64,000 nucleotides of DNA, taken from positions 1 to 64,000 of the forward strand of contig JALGUJ010000003.1 in assembly GCA_029820945.1 (NCBI GenBank). Reading direction: 5' to 3'. This document shows positions 9,537 to 18,755 of this stretch, piece after piece. Within the stretch, counting starts at the first letter, position 1; each line of letters begins with the position of its first letter. This DNA is from Candidatus Zipacnadia bacterium. Its GTDB lineage: Bacteria; Armatimonadota; Zipacnadia; Zipacnadales; UBA5352. The translations under genes and the position numbers were made by a program. The notes beneath the pieces were generated by a model. That model did not search any database, was not told where the DNA came from, and saw nothing but the letters and a program-made list of their open reading frames with translations.

Positions 9537-12107
9537 GTGCCATCGCTCACCACCGAGTTCATCGGGCTCTCGCTGCGAAGCCCGATGATTGCCGGCTCAG
9601 CAGCCATCACCAAGGACCTCGAACAGATGCGGCGAGCCGAGGACGCCGGCGCGGGCGCCGTCGTCATGAAGGGCTTCTCCGACATCGTTGAGATGCGGAC
9701 CTCACCCGCCCCCCGGTACCGCATCATCGAGCACGAGCTCGCCGCTCGCGACGCATTCACCTTCTACTCCTACGAGCAGGCCAGCGCCTTCGACGCGCAC
9801 GAGTACGCCGAGGAGGTGGCGCGCGCCGTCGAGGCGCTCTCCATCCCCGTCATCGCGAACATCGACTGCCAGACGCTCGAGAGCTGGCTCGAGACCACAG
9901 CGATCATCGCCGAGGCCGGGCCCGCCGCGCTCGAGATTAACGTCTCCTGCCCGCACGGCTCGATCGCGTTCAGCGGCCAGGACGTGGAGCGACGCATCCT
10001 CGAGGTCGTGGCGGCGGTGCGGAAGCAGATCTCGCTCCCGCTCGTGGTGAAGCTGACGCCGCAGCTCACGTCACCGATGAGCTTCGTCGCGGCCATCGAG
10101 GAGATCGGCGTCGAGGCCGTGACCATGTTCAATCGCTTCACGGGCCTGGAGGTGAACGTCGAGTCCGGACGGCCGGTCATGCATGGGGGCTATGCCGGCC
10201 ACGGCGGGCCATGGTCGCGCAACTTCGTGCTGCGCTGGGTGAGCGCCATCGCGCCCACGACCTCGCTGCAGATCAGCGCCAGCGGAGGCGTCTCAGAGCC
10301 TGAGCACGCGCTCGCCTACGTGTTGGGCGGCGCGGACACCGTCCAGGTCTGCACCGGCATCTACATGGAGGGCTGGGACATCCTCACGCGGCTCAACGCT
10401 CAGCTCCTCGAGTTCATGGTGCAGCAGGGGGTCGAGACGCTCGACGAGATCCGCGGGAGCCTCACCGACCGCATCGTCGCGCTGGAGGACGTGGACCGCC
10501 GGCACCTGATTGTGGCGGAGATCCAGCCCCGGGGCACGCCGCCCTGCCGGTGGGAGTGCCCGATCAACGAGGATGTGCAGGGCTACCTCGACCTCATTGC
10601 CCAGGGGAAGTATGACCACGCCCTGCGGCTGATCAAGCAGAACCACCCGTTTCCAGGGGTGCTGGGTCGATGCTGCCACCACCCATGCGAGACGGCCTGC
10701 ACGCGTAGCGAGGTGGATGACCCGATCGCGATCGCCGCGCTGAAGCGCTTCGCGGCGGACCACGGCGGCCGCTACCTGCCGGAGACACCGGCACCGCCCG
10801 CCTGGGAAGACGAGCGGGTCGCCATCGTCGGCGCCGGTCCCGGCGGACTCACGGCCGCGTACCGACTGGCGCTGATGGGCTACCGCTCCACGGTCTTCGA
10901 GCGACTACCGGTGCCAGGCGGCATGCTGTCCGTGGGGATCCCCGAGTATCGCCTGCCGCGCGCGGTGGTCGAGCATGAGATCGGGGAGATCGAGTCCCTG
11001 GGCGTAGAGATTCGGACCGGCGTGTCGATCGGCCAGGACCTCACTATCGACGACCTGCGGGAGCAGGGCTACTCGGCCGTGCTGCTGTGCGTCGGCGGGC
11101 ACCGGCAGCGCAAGCTGGGTGTGCCGGGCGAGGACCTGGCGGGTGTCATCGATGGCGTGAGGCTCCTGCGCGAGCACAACCTCGGCGAGGACGTCGCGCT
11201 CGGCCCCCACGTAGTCATCATCGGCGGCGGCGACGTCGCGGTGGACAGCGCCCGGGTGGCCGCCAGGCTGACGGAGCGCGTGACCCTCGTCTACCGCCGG
11301 CGCTTCGAGGACATGCCGGCCCGCCGCGAGGAGGTCGAGGAGGCGCTGGAGGAGGGTGTGGAGCTGCTCGATCAGCTTCAGCCAACCGAGATCCTGGGAG
11401 AGGACGGGCGGGCGACGGCGGTGCGCTGCGTGCACACGCGGCCCACCGCGGCCGGCGTCGATGGGCGCGTGGGCTTCGGGCTGATCGAGGGCTCGACGGA
11501 GACCATCGACTGCGACACGGTGGTGGTCGCCATCGGCCAGCTTCCCGACATCGCATGGCTCAAGGCGTTGGGCCTCCATAAGTTGTGCTCGGGCGACAGA
11601 GTGGCGGCCGACCCCGAGACCGGTGCAACCTGCGAGGCGGATATCTTCGCCTGTGGTGACTGCGTCACCGGTCCTGGGCCGCTGGTCGAGGCGGTGGCGG
11701 CGGGAAAGCGAGCGGCCTTCACCATCGCCGCCTTCCTGCGCGGTGAGGAGATGGCGCCACCGGAGCCGGCGCTGGAGCCGGTCGAGCCCGAGGACGTGAT
11801 CCGCGACAGCGAGCCGATCGTGCTGACGCGACGCCAGCGCATGTCCCGGCGGCCGGCTGAGCAACGCGTTCGCGACTTCGACGAGGTCGCGCTGGGCCTC
11901 CCCGAGGAGATCGCGCGGGCTGAGGCGCAGCGCTGCATGGACTGCGGGCGGTGCGGGAACTGCGGTGACTGCATGCGCGTCTGTCCGTGGCGAGCCATCG
12001 AGCGCGTCGATGATGTCATGCAGGTCGATCCGGAGGCGTGCGATAGCTGCGGCCTGTGCGTGCTGATCTGCGCCCAGAAGGCGATTGAGCTGGTGGATCG
12101 GGGGTAG
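9537..12107 (+). CDS. Fusion flavoprotein: DHODH-like FMN domain, GltD-like Fer4_20/FAD-NAD(P) module, C-terminal two [4Fe-4S] ferredoxin domain
   Basis: FMN barrel LSLRSPMIAGSAAITKD...EINVSCPHGSIAF...ISASGGV...GGADTVQVCTG; CRWECPINEDVQGYLDLIAQGKYDHALRLIKQNHPFPGVLGRCCHHPCETACTR; FAD VAIVGAGPGGLTAAYRLALMGY; NAD(P) VVIIGGGDVAVDSAR; CGNCGDCMRVCPWRAI...CDSCGLCVLICAQKAI. GTG start inferred. Confidence 0.9.
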   Translation: MPSLTTEFIGLSLRSPMIAGSAAITKDLEQMRRAEDAGAGAVVMKGFSDIVEMRTSPAPRYRIIEHELAARDAFTFYSYEQASAFDAHEYAEEVARAVEALSIPVIANIDCQTLESWLETTAIIAEAGPAALEINVSCPHGSIAFSGQDVERRILEVVAAVRKQISLPLVVKLTPQLTSPMSFVAAIEEIGVEAVTMFNRFTGLEVNVESGRPVMHGGYAGHGGPWSRNFVLRWVSAIAPTTSLQISASGGVSEPEHALAYVLGGADTVQVCTGIYMEGWDILTRLNAQLLEFMVQQGVETLDEIRGSLTDRIVALEDVDRRHLIVAEIQPRGTPPCRWECPINEDVQGYLDLIAQGKYDHALRLIKQNHPFPGVLGRCCHHPCETACTRSEVDDPIAIAALKRFAADHGGRYLPETPAPPAWEDERVAIVGAGPGGLTAAYRLALMGYRSTVFERLPVPGGMLSVGIPEYRLPRAVVEHEIGEIESLGVEIRTGVSIGQDLTIDDLREQGYSAVLLCVGGHRQRKLGVPGEDLAGVIDGVRLLREHNLGEDVALGPHVVIIGGGDVAVDSARVAARLTERVTLVYRRRFEDMPARREEVEEALEEGVELLDQLQPTEILGEDGRATAVRCVHTRPTAAGVDGRVGFGLIEGSTETIDCDTVVVAIGQLPDIAWLKALGLHKLCSGDRVAADPETGATCEADIFACGDCVTGPGPLVEAVAAGKRAAFTIAAFLRGEEMAPPEPALEPVEPEDVIRDSEPIVLTRRQRMSRRPAEQRVRDFDEVALGLPEEIARAEAQRCMDCGRCGNCGDCMRVCPWRAIERVDDVMQVDPEACDSCGLCVLICAQKAIELVDRG

Positions 12108-12191
12108 CCCGGCCGCCGTCCGCCCATCAGGATCCCAGGGACTACCCCCGACGCGACAGCGCCCCCAATCCGTTCAGGAGGCCCGGAGGGG

Positions 12192-12662
12192 CTAGCCCGG
12201 CCACTCGCCGGAGAGGACCCGCTGCCAGCGGTGGACGGCGCGCTCCTGGAGTTCGGTCTGTATCGAGCCCGGACGCACGCGGCGAACCCGGTCGATGGCC
12301 TCCTCCGCCCCCATGCCCCTGCTGACCAGGTAGCAGGCGATCATGGTGCCGGTCCGCCCGAGCCCCGCGAGGCAGTGCGTCCCCACGCCGACGCCGCCGC
12401 GCACCGCCTGGTCGACGAACTCCACGTAGCGCTCGATCTGCTCGGTCTCCGGCGGCGTCATGTCCTCCACGGGCAGGTGCAGCACACGGAACCGCCGGGC
12501 CGCCGCCAGCTCACGCGGTAGCTCCTCCGTCAGCGACACGATGGCCCCGATGCCCTCCTCCGCGAGGAAGTCGAGATCGCGGAGGGCCAGAGCCGAGAAG
12601 GCCGCCAGCTCGCCCTCGATCACCCAGTCCACCTGGTAGGCCCAGGCACGGTCATTCGGCAT
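12192..12662 (-). CDS. Dual-specificity protein phosphatase
   Basis: C-terminal part of the long ORF contains HCLAGLGRTGTMIACYLVSRGMGAEEAIDRVRRVRPGSIQT (HCxxGxxRTG P-loop). Start MPNDRAWAYQVDWVIEGELAAF chosen at 12662, overlapping the upstream gene by 11 bp. Confidence 0.85.
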   Translation of the reverse strand: MPNDRAWAYQVDWVIEGELAAFSALALRDLDFLAEEGIGAIVSLTEELPRELAAARRFRVLHLPVEDMTPPETEQIERYVEFVDQAVRGGVGVGTHCLAGLGRTGTMIACYLVSRGMGAEEAIDRVRRVRPGSIQTELQERAVHRWQRVLSGEWPG

Positions 12663-13572
12663 CGGATTCGTGCTGCTCCTTGGAACGCCTGGCGGCCTCG
12701 GCTGCGAGCCCGTCGGCGCGCTGGTTCTCCTCGCGAGGCACGTGTACGCAGTCAAACTCGTCGAGCCTGGCAATGAGTTTGCTCGCCCGGCGATACAGGG
12801 GTCGGAGATGCCCGGCCTTGACGCGGTACTCTCCGGTGAGCTGTCTGACCACGAGCTGACTGTCCATACGCGCCTGCAGCCGGCGGACGCCCTGTCGCTG
12901 GGCCTCGTGCAGGCCCATGATGAGCGCTCGGTACTCGGCGACGTTGACGGTCGTGGGCGGGAGGGGCACCGAGCCCTCCGCGAGCGTTTGCCCGGTAACG
13001 GTCTCCAGCACAAAGCCTGCTCCGGCCGGACCGGGGTTGCCCAGCGACGCCCCGTCGGAGTAAAGCACCGCCTCGGCCACCTCGCCCGCCCGCGGCTGTC
13101 GCTCCAGCGAGACCTCCCGTGCGCCCTCGAAGCGCACCGTGCGACAGGCGCCGCGCAGAGGCTCCAGCCCCTCCGTGACCCGCGCGACGACGACTCCAGG
13201 CCGCCACCCCTGTGGCGTGAGCGGACGGCCCCGGTCGCCGTAGAAGACCGCCACCGTCGCGCCGGTGGCGCGCGGCTCGCCCCCCAGGTCCTCCTCATCG
13301 ACCGGGGGCGGCAGCAGCAGCACCTCGCCCGGCGCGGGCCGGTCGGTCTCGTTCTCGACCGGGATCTGCCCGCCCCGCGGCTCGCCGTGGCGCTCGGGCA
13401 CGTGGACGATGACGGCGGGGCCGGCGTAGATCGCGTGCACGGCTCTTCCCACGAAGGGCGTCGCGAGCAGCCCCCAGAGCAGGTCCGATGCCCCGGGGGC
13501 GGCATCGTCGCAGAGCCGGGCGCGGGCCTCAGTCTGCAGGTCGCGAAAGCTGATCCGGATCAGGCGGCTCAT
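12652..13572 (-). CDS. DUF3830 (cyclophilin-like) domain fused to RNase HI-type domain
   Basis: N-term MSRLIRISFRDLQTEARARLCDDAAP...VENETDRPAPGEVLLLPPP...VAVFYGDRGRP resembles DUF3830; C-term YSDGASLGNPGPAGAGF, NVAEYRALIMGL, MDSQLVVRQLTGEY, ENQRADGLAAEA carry the RNase H D/E/D/D residues. Confidence 0.8.
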   Translation of the reverse strand: MSRLIRISFRDLQTEARARLCDDAAPGASDLLWGLLATPFVGRAVHAIYAGPAVIVHVPERHGEPRGGQIPVENETDRPAPGEVLLLPPPVDEEDLGGEPRATGATVAVFYGDRGRPLTPQGWRPGVVVARVTEGLEPLRGACRTVRFEGAREVSLERQPRAGEVAEAVLYSDGASLGNPGPAGAGFVLETVTGQTLAEGSVPLPPTTVNVAEYRALIMGLHEAQRQGVRRLQARMDSQLVVRQLTGEYRVKAGHLRPLYRRASKLIARLDEFDCVHVPREENQRADGLAAEAARRSKEQHESDAE

Positions 13573-14581
13573 CGTCGGTCCCGACGAGGGGCTGCGGGGC
13601 CTCGGGAGCAGCGAACAGCGGCTGTGCCTCACCGCTCGCGGCGCGGGCGGCAAGCTGCGGCTCGCCGATGGCCTCAGCCATCATCGTCAGGTCGAAACCC
13701 TCCTTCCGCATGCGCAGGTCGTAGTAGATCAGCACGGTGCCCACGATCTGGATGGGCTGCAGCAGGAGTTGGGCGGCGGCGGACAGCGCGCTGAGCACCG
13801 CCTGCGTCACACCGAAGGGGATGCCCTGCACGAAGTACGCAGCCGCCTGGGCCGGCCACACGACGATGCCGGTGAGCATGACCACGAACAGCCACAGGAG
13901 CCCGAGTGAGACCAGTATGCGCCAGAAGTGCCCGCCTGTGAGCTCCCAGCTTCGTTGCAGCGCGTGGATCGGCCCCACCTCCTCGAGGACGACCGCGAGC
14001 GGACCGAAGAAGAGCTTGATCACAATGACCAACATCACGTGGACCATGACCAGCGCCACGATGACGCCGAGGACCACCGCCGCGACCGGCGCTGCATTGC
14101 CGCCGAGGGAGGCGGCGCCGGCAATGAGCAGCGCGGTCGGGATGGTCACTGCAGTCACGACCACGCCGACGACAAGGGCCGTGAACAGGGCGACGGCGAT
14201 CAGGCTCGGCCAACGGCGCAGCGCGAAGGCGTAGGCGTCGGCCACCGAGGTCTCGGCGCCGAGGTAGTACTCGGCTACAGCCTTGGCGATGGCGGCCTGC
14301 ACCAGGGGCATCGACAGCCAGAAGAGGATGACCAGGAGCCCGTAGGCGGCGAGGCCGACAACCCCGAAGCCCCGGTCCGGCAGCGGCCCGGTGACGTCCA
14401 GGCCCTGGAACACCAGCGCAGCGGCAACCACGTTCAGAACACCCAGAGGGACGTAGACCACCGCGCCGATGCGCACGATCCGCCCGAAGTACCGGGTGTA
14501 CAGCCGCACGATGGCGTCCAGCAGGTCGGCCAGGTTCAGCGGCTTCAACTCGAATACCGCATCCCGTGCCTCGTCAGACAT
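13529..14581 (-). CDS. Polytopic membrane protein (glycerophosphodiesterase membrane-domain-like)
   Basis: MSDEARDAVFELKPLNLADLLDAIVRLYTRYFGRIVRIGAVVYVPLGVLNVVAAALVF followed by several TM helices and GPIHALQRSWELTGGHFWRILVSLGLLW. Confidence 0.7.
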   Translation of the reverse strand: MSDEARDAVFELKPLNLADLLDAIVRLYTRYFGRIVRIGAVVYVPLGVLNVVAAALVFQGLDVTGPLPDRGFGVVGLAAYGLLVILFWLSMPLVQAAIAKAVAEYYLGAETSVADAYAFALRRWPSLIAVALFTALVVGVVVTAVTIPTALLIAGAASLGGNAAPVAAVVLGVIVALVMVHVMLVIVIKLFFGPLAVVLEEVGPIHALQRSWELTGGHFWRILVSLGLLWLFVVMLTGIVVWPAQAAAYFVQGIPFGVTQAVLSALSAAAQLLLQPIQIVGTVLIYYDLRMRKEGFDLTMMAEAIGEPQLAARAASGEAQPLFAAPEAPQPLVGTDDEPPDPDQLSRPAD

Positions 14582-14584
14582 CTG

Positions 14585-15616
14585 CTAGTCACCCCCTGCG
14601 ACCAACACATTCTCGCCCGCGCCGCAGATTCCTGTTCCGGCGGGCACAGACCCGTCCTCCTCGACGATGACGTGCCGCAGATCGCAGCCATTCCCGACGC
14701 ACGCGCCAGGGAAGAGCATGGCCTGCGACACCGTGGCGCCGTCGCCCACCGAGGCCCCGGCCATGACGACCACGTTCGGGCCTATCCGCGCATTGCCCAC
14801 GACCGCGTCGGGTCCGAGAAGTACCGGCGGAATGAGCTCGGCTCGCGGCCCAAGCCGGGCCTCCGGATGGAAGAGGAGCCCGGAGTGGGAGATGTGGCTG
14901 ATGATCCGGGCGGAGACGGCCAGGGCGGTGCCGGGGCGCGCGACATCCGACCAGTAGCCCTCGACTACGCAGGACCTGATGGTCACGCCCTGTTCGAGCA
15001 TGGTCTGGATCGCGGACGGCACCTCCAGCTCCCCACGTTCGGACATCTCCGTTTCGTCCAGTATGTCCAGGAGCTCGGGCCCGAACACGAAGAGACCCGC
15101 GTTGTTGAAGTTGGTGCTCGAGGTGCCACGCTCGGGCTTCTCGATGATGCGCGTGACGCGGCCGTGCTCGACGTAGACCGCCGCGCCCTCCCAGGGGTCA
15201 TCGACCCGGTTGACGGAGAGGATCGCGTCCGGCTGCTCGACCCGGTAGAGGCGCATCAGGTTGCGGTAGTTGTCGGGCGGGATGATGATGTCTCCCCACC
15301 CGAGCACGAAGCGCTCGCGGCCGATGAAGTCGCGGGCGAGCAGCACCGCCGCGCCCGTGCCGCCATAGTGCTCCTGCCAGACGTAGTGGAGGCGGCAGCC
15401 CAGGCGCGTGCCGTCGCCGAGGCGCTCCTGGATCTGCTCGCCGAGGTGGCCGATAACCAGGCAGATGTCGCGCACGCCCGCCGAGGCCAGGCCGCCGACG
15501 ATGTGCTCGATGATGGGCCTGCCCGCGACCGGGACCAGCGGCTTGGGCCGTCTGTGGGTGAGGGGGCGCATCCGCGTTCCCTCGCCGGCGGCGAGGATGA
15601 CGGCCTTGAGGCTCAT
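14585..15616 (-). CDS. Sugar-1-phosphate nucleotidyltransferase with C-terminal left-handed beta-helix (hexapeptide) region
   Basis: MSLKAVILAAGEGTRMRPLTHRRPKPLVPVAGRPIIEHI signature; GYWSDVARPGTALAVSARI; hexapeptide-like VLLGPDAVVGNARIGPNVVVMAGASVGDGATV. Start 15616 gives a 4-bp overlap with the upstream MFS gene. Confidence 0.92.
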   Translation of the reverse strand: MSLKAVILAAGEGTRMRPLTHRRPKPLVPVAGRPIIEHIVGGLASAGVRDICLVIGHLGEQIQERLGDGTRLGCRLHYVWQEHYGGTGAAVLLARDFIGRERFVLGWGDIIIPPDNYRNLMRLYRVEQPDAILSVNRVDDPWEGAAVYVEHGRVTRIIEKPERGTSSTNFNNAGLFVFGPELLDILDETEMSERGELEVPSAIQTMLEQGVTIRSCVVEGYWSDVARPGTALAVSARIISHISHSGLLFHPEARLGPRAELIPPVLLGPDAVVGNARIGPNVVVMAGASVGDGATVSQAMLFPGACVGNGCDLRHVIVEEDGSVPAGTGICGAGENVLVAGGD

Positions 15617-16842
15617 TGTCCGGTCACCTCCAGGTGGTTGCGGGCGGCGCGCCTGGCGATGCTGCCGCGCATCTGGCGCCAGGCCAGGTAGACCGCGGCG
15701 GCCACGGCGGCGAAGACGAGCGCGGCCATGATGTAGGGCTCGCGCAGGCCGAGCACGTCCGCGACGAAGCCACCTGAGAGCGGCCCGAGGAAGACACCGC
15801 TGCCGAGCACAGCCTCGTGGATGCCGGTTCGCGCGCCGCGGGAGACGGCCTGGCCCTCCAGGCTGTAGTAGAGGCTCGAGACGTATGTCACGCCCGCGCC
15901 CATGCCACCGAGGGCGAAGGCCGCGGCGAAGGACCACGGGGAGCGCGCGAAGTAGGCCAGCAGCCAGGCGCCGCCACCCGCTCCCAGGGCGACCATCAGC
16001 GGCCACAGACGGTACTGCCAGCCCGAGCGATTGCGCAAGTAGGCGAACATGGCGAGCTGCCCGGCGAGGAAGGTCGCCACCGTCGCGCCGATCGTGGACT
16101 GGTGCAGGCCCATCTCGGTGCCGAGCTTGGTGAAGACCACGATGTTGAGGCCCCGGCCGAACCAGCTCGCGAAGTTCGCGATCCAGGCCAGATGCAGGAA
16201 GCGCCGGGCCACGTCGCCGTCGGGGCGCTTGTGATCGCGCTCCTCGGGCGCCTCCTCTCCCCCACCCTCCACCTCATCGGGGATGGTCTGCAGCAGCACG
16301 AGCAGGCCGAGGACCAGGGCGGCGGCGATGGTGAAGGGAGCGCCCGTTCCCAGATGCCACGCGACGCCGGCCAGCACGGGGCCGCACATCAGCCCGACCG
16401 TCCAGGCGATGTTGAAGCCGCCGATGTTCTGGACCAGGCGCTCTCGGCCCCCCACCGTCACCTCTGACAGCCAGGCCTGCAGGGGCGGCCAGAACATGGC
16501 GATGGCCGAGCCCGAGAAGGGCAGAATGGCGAGAAGTTGCAGCGGTGAGCTCGCCTGCGTCATCGACAGCCAGGCGATGGCGCAGACCAGACAGCCGACG
16601 CTCACGAGCAGGCGCCGGCCCAGGTGATCGGAGAGACGCCCGGTGACGAGGCACAGGAGTGTGTAGGCGAGCGGACTGATAGTGCCCAGCCAGCCGAGGA
16701 CGCTCGGGCGTGCCTGCAGATGGTTGCCGAGGAACTGCACGCCCATGCCCATCATGGCCACGGCCAGGTCCATGACGAGGGCCGCGATGAGGATGCGATG
16801 CACCGGGCTGAGCCGTGGAGCCGGATTTGGCCCGTCGGTCAC
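15613..16842 (-). CDS. MFS transporter
   Basis: VTDGPNPAPRLSPVHRILIAALVMDLAVAMMGMGVQFLGNHLQARPSVLGWLGTISPLAYTLLCLVTGRLSDHLGRRLLVSVGCL, about 12 TM segments. GTG start overlaps the upstream stop (GTGA). Confidence 0.88.
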   Translation of the reverse strand: MTDGPNPAPRLSPVHRILIAALVMDLAVAMMGMGVQFLGNHLQARPSVLGWLGTISPLAYTLLCLVTGRLSDHLGRRLLVSVGCLVCAIAWLSMTQASSPLQLLAILPFSGSAIAMFWPPLQAWLSEVTVGGRERLVQNIGGFNIAWTVGLMCGPVLAGVAWHLGTGAPFTIAAALVLGLLVLLQTIPDEVEGGGEEAPEERDHKRPDGDVARRFLHLAWIANFASWFGRGLNIVVFTKLGTEMGLHQSTIGATVATFLAGQLAMFAYLRNRSGWQYRLWPLMVALGAGGGAWLLAYFARSPWSFAAAFALGGMGAGVTYVSSLYYSLEGQAVSRGARTGIHEAVLGSGVFLGPLSGGFVADVLGLREPYIMAALVFAAVAAAVYLAWRQMRGSIARRAARNHLEVTGQ

Positions 16843-17618
16843 GAGTCCGCTCCTTCGTCGCCCGACCGATCGCAGGGCAGGCAGAGCCCCTCGCGCATCC
16901 GCCGGTAGGCGAGAGCGGCAAGGTGCTCGAGGTTCTCGATATCCGCCGCGTTGTAGCGCACGAGCAGGTCGAGCGATTCGTCGCGGCCGTGGCAGTACTC
17001 CCGCCACAGGCGCACCGCATCCCAGCCATCCAGCCCGGCGACATCACCGGGACGGTCGATCCCGACCCTCGTCTCGATGGCCTTGAGGCCCCCGCGCAGC
17101 CCGATGCGGCGCAGCACGTGCATGAGGTCGAGATGCAACTGATCGAGCTGAAGGCCGGGGAAGCGGCGGCGGAGGAATGGCAGGTCGAAGCTGGAGCCGT
17201 TGAAGGTCACGATCATCGAGTACCCTGCGATGACCTCAGGGAACTCGTCGAGGTTGTCGCCAGCGATGAAGCTGGTGGTACGCGAGCCGTCGTAGAGGCC
17301 GACCACGGTGACCGTGTCCGCACCGCTGCAGCCGGTGGTCTCGATATCGAGGTAGGCGGTCCTGGGGCGGAAGTCGGCCCAGGCGCGCCACTGCTCGGAG
17401 CTGCTCAGAGCCCGAGCGAAGTGGCGGTGGTCGCCGCGACGGAGGCTGTGCAGTGACTCCTCGATCAGGCGGCATGTCTGGCCCCATCGCGCGGGCGAGA
17501 AGCCGCCGGGAGAATGGGCATTGAGGGCGCGAGGCCAGGTCAGGATCCCCTGCTCCCACAGCGAGCGCTCGGTGGCGGGGCCGATCCCGGGAAGATGAAC
17601 GAAGGTGTGCTCGAGCAT
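16839..17618 (-). CDS. RNase H-like 3'-5' exonuclease (YprB-type) with N-terminal helix-hairpin-helix-like segment
   Basis: MLEHTFVHLPGIGPATERSLWEQGI (HhH-like); TAYLDIETTGCSGADTVTVVGLYDG, MIVTFNGSSFDLPFLRRRFP, YNAADIENLEHLA (DEDD-type exonuclease motifs). Confidence 0.85.
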   Translation of the reverse strand: MLEHTFVHLPGIGPATERSLWEQGILTWPRALNAHSPGGFSPARWGQTCRLIEESLHSLRRGDHRHFARALSSSEQWRAWADFRPRTAYLDIETTGCSGADTVTVVGLYDGSRTTSFIAGDNLDEFPEVIAGYSMIVTFNGSSFDLPFLRRRFPGLQLDQLHLDLMHVLRRIGLRGGLKAIETRVGIDRPGDVAGLDGWDAVRLWREYCHGRDESLDLLVRYNAADIENLEHLAALAYRRMREGLCLPCDRSGDEGADS

Positions 17619-17622
17619 GGTC

Positions 17623-18678
17623 TCAGCCGAGCACCTCTCGGAGGGCATCGCAGACGCGCCTGGTGTCCTCGCGGGTGACCTGCACGTGCGTGACGAGGCG
17701 GATGGCGACGTCGCTGCGGCAGATTGCGAGGATGTCGTAATCGGCAAGGGCGCGACAGAGCGACGGGGCGTCGAGGTCCTCGCGGCGCACCTCCAGGTTG
17801 ACCATGTTCGTCTGGACGGTCTCGAGATCGACGTCGATGCCGGGCAGCTCGGCGAGAGTCTCGCCGATCGTCCTGGCGTTCTCGTGGTCCTCGTGCAGGC
17901 GGCCGGGCGCGGTCTCCAGAGCCACGCGGGCGGCCGCTGCCATGACGCCCGCCTGGCGCATGGCGCCGCCCACCACGTTGCGCACGTGGCGCGCCCGCTC
18001 GATGAACTCCCGGCTGCCACAGATCATCGACCCCACCGGTGCGCCGAGGCTCTTGGAGAAGCAGAACTGCACGCTGTCCACGGGCGTCACGAGCTCGGCC
18101 GGCTCGACGCCCCGCGCCACCGCCGCGTTGAAGATGCGGGCGCCGTCGAGGTGCACCGGAATGCCATGGCCGTGGGCGACATCACACAGCGCGCGGGTCT
18201 GCTCGACGGTGAGCGCCACGCCGCCGGCCATGTTGTGCGTGTTCTCCAGCTCCAGAAGGCCGGTCGCGCCCCTGTGCACGTTGGAGCCGTCGGAGATGGC
18301 CGCCTCGACGGCCTCCGGGCTCATGACGCCGCGGTTGCCGGGGATGGTGCGCGGCAGCAGCCCGCAGATGGCCGAGATGCCGCCACCCTCCCACAGGTAT
18401 ACGTGGGCCAGGCGTTCGAGGATGACCTCCTGCCCCGGCTCGGTCAGGCTCTTGATGGCGACGAGGTTGCCCATGGTGCCGGAGACGACGAATAGGCCGG
18501 CCTCCTTGCCCAGGAGCTCGGCGCACATCTGCTCCAGACGACTGACTGTGGGGTCCTCACCGGCCTTGTCGTCGCCGACCTCAGCCTCGGCCATGGCGCG
18601 GCGCATCTCGTCGGTTGGGAGGGTCTTGGTGTCGCTGCGCAGGTCTATGGTATTGGTGCCAGGGATGGGCATTTGCAC
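17623..18678 (-). CDS. ltaE: Low-specificity L-threonine aldolase-type PLP enzyme (beta-eliminating lyase family)
   Basis: [61 protein letters not shown] lysine region [20 protein letters not shown]. Confidence 0.92.
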   Translation of the reverse strand: MQMPIPGTNTIDLRSDTKTLPTDEMRRAMAEAEVGDDKAGEDPTVSRLEQMCAELLGKEAGLFVVSGTMGNLVAIKSLTEPGQEVILERLAHVYLWEGGGISAICGLLPRTIPGNRGVMSPEAVEAAISDGSNVHRGATGLLELENTHNMAGGVALTVEQTRALCDVAHGHGIPVHLDGARIFNAAVARGVEPAELVTPVDSVQFCFSKSLGAPVGSMICGSREFIERARHVRNVVGGAMRQAGVMAAAARVALETAPGRLHEDHENARTIGETLAELPGIDVDLETVQTNMVNLEVRREDLDAPSLCRALADYDILAICRSDVAIRLVTHVQVTREDTRRVCDALREVLG

Positions 18679-18702
18679 CGGGCCTCCTGGTGGCCGTCAA
18701 CA

Positions 18703-18735
18703 GAGAAAACGGCCGCGGACGGTGCTCCGCGGCCG
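18703..18735 (-). terminator. Rho-independent terminator of the minus-strand gene ending at 18756
   Basis: Perfect 10-bp stem CGGCCGCGGA (18710-18719) / TCCGCGGCCG (18726-18735), 6-nt loop; minus strand continues TTTTCTC. Confidence 0.8.
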
Positions 18736-18755
18736 CACATTCGGCTCTCGCAGAA

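Noticed and set aside
12192-13505. 437-aa ORF as a single protein ending in the phosphatase domain
   Set aside because: The N-terminal ~280 aa are an out-of-frame reading of the DUF3830-RNase H gene; the phosphatase more plausibly starts at 12662.
15613-17007. MFS start at the longest-ORF position 17007
   Set aside because: The upstream part is out-of-frame reading of the exonuclease gene; GTG at 16842 gives a standard 4-bp overlap.
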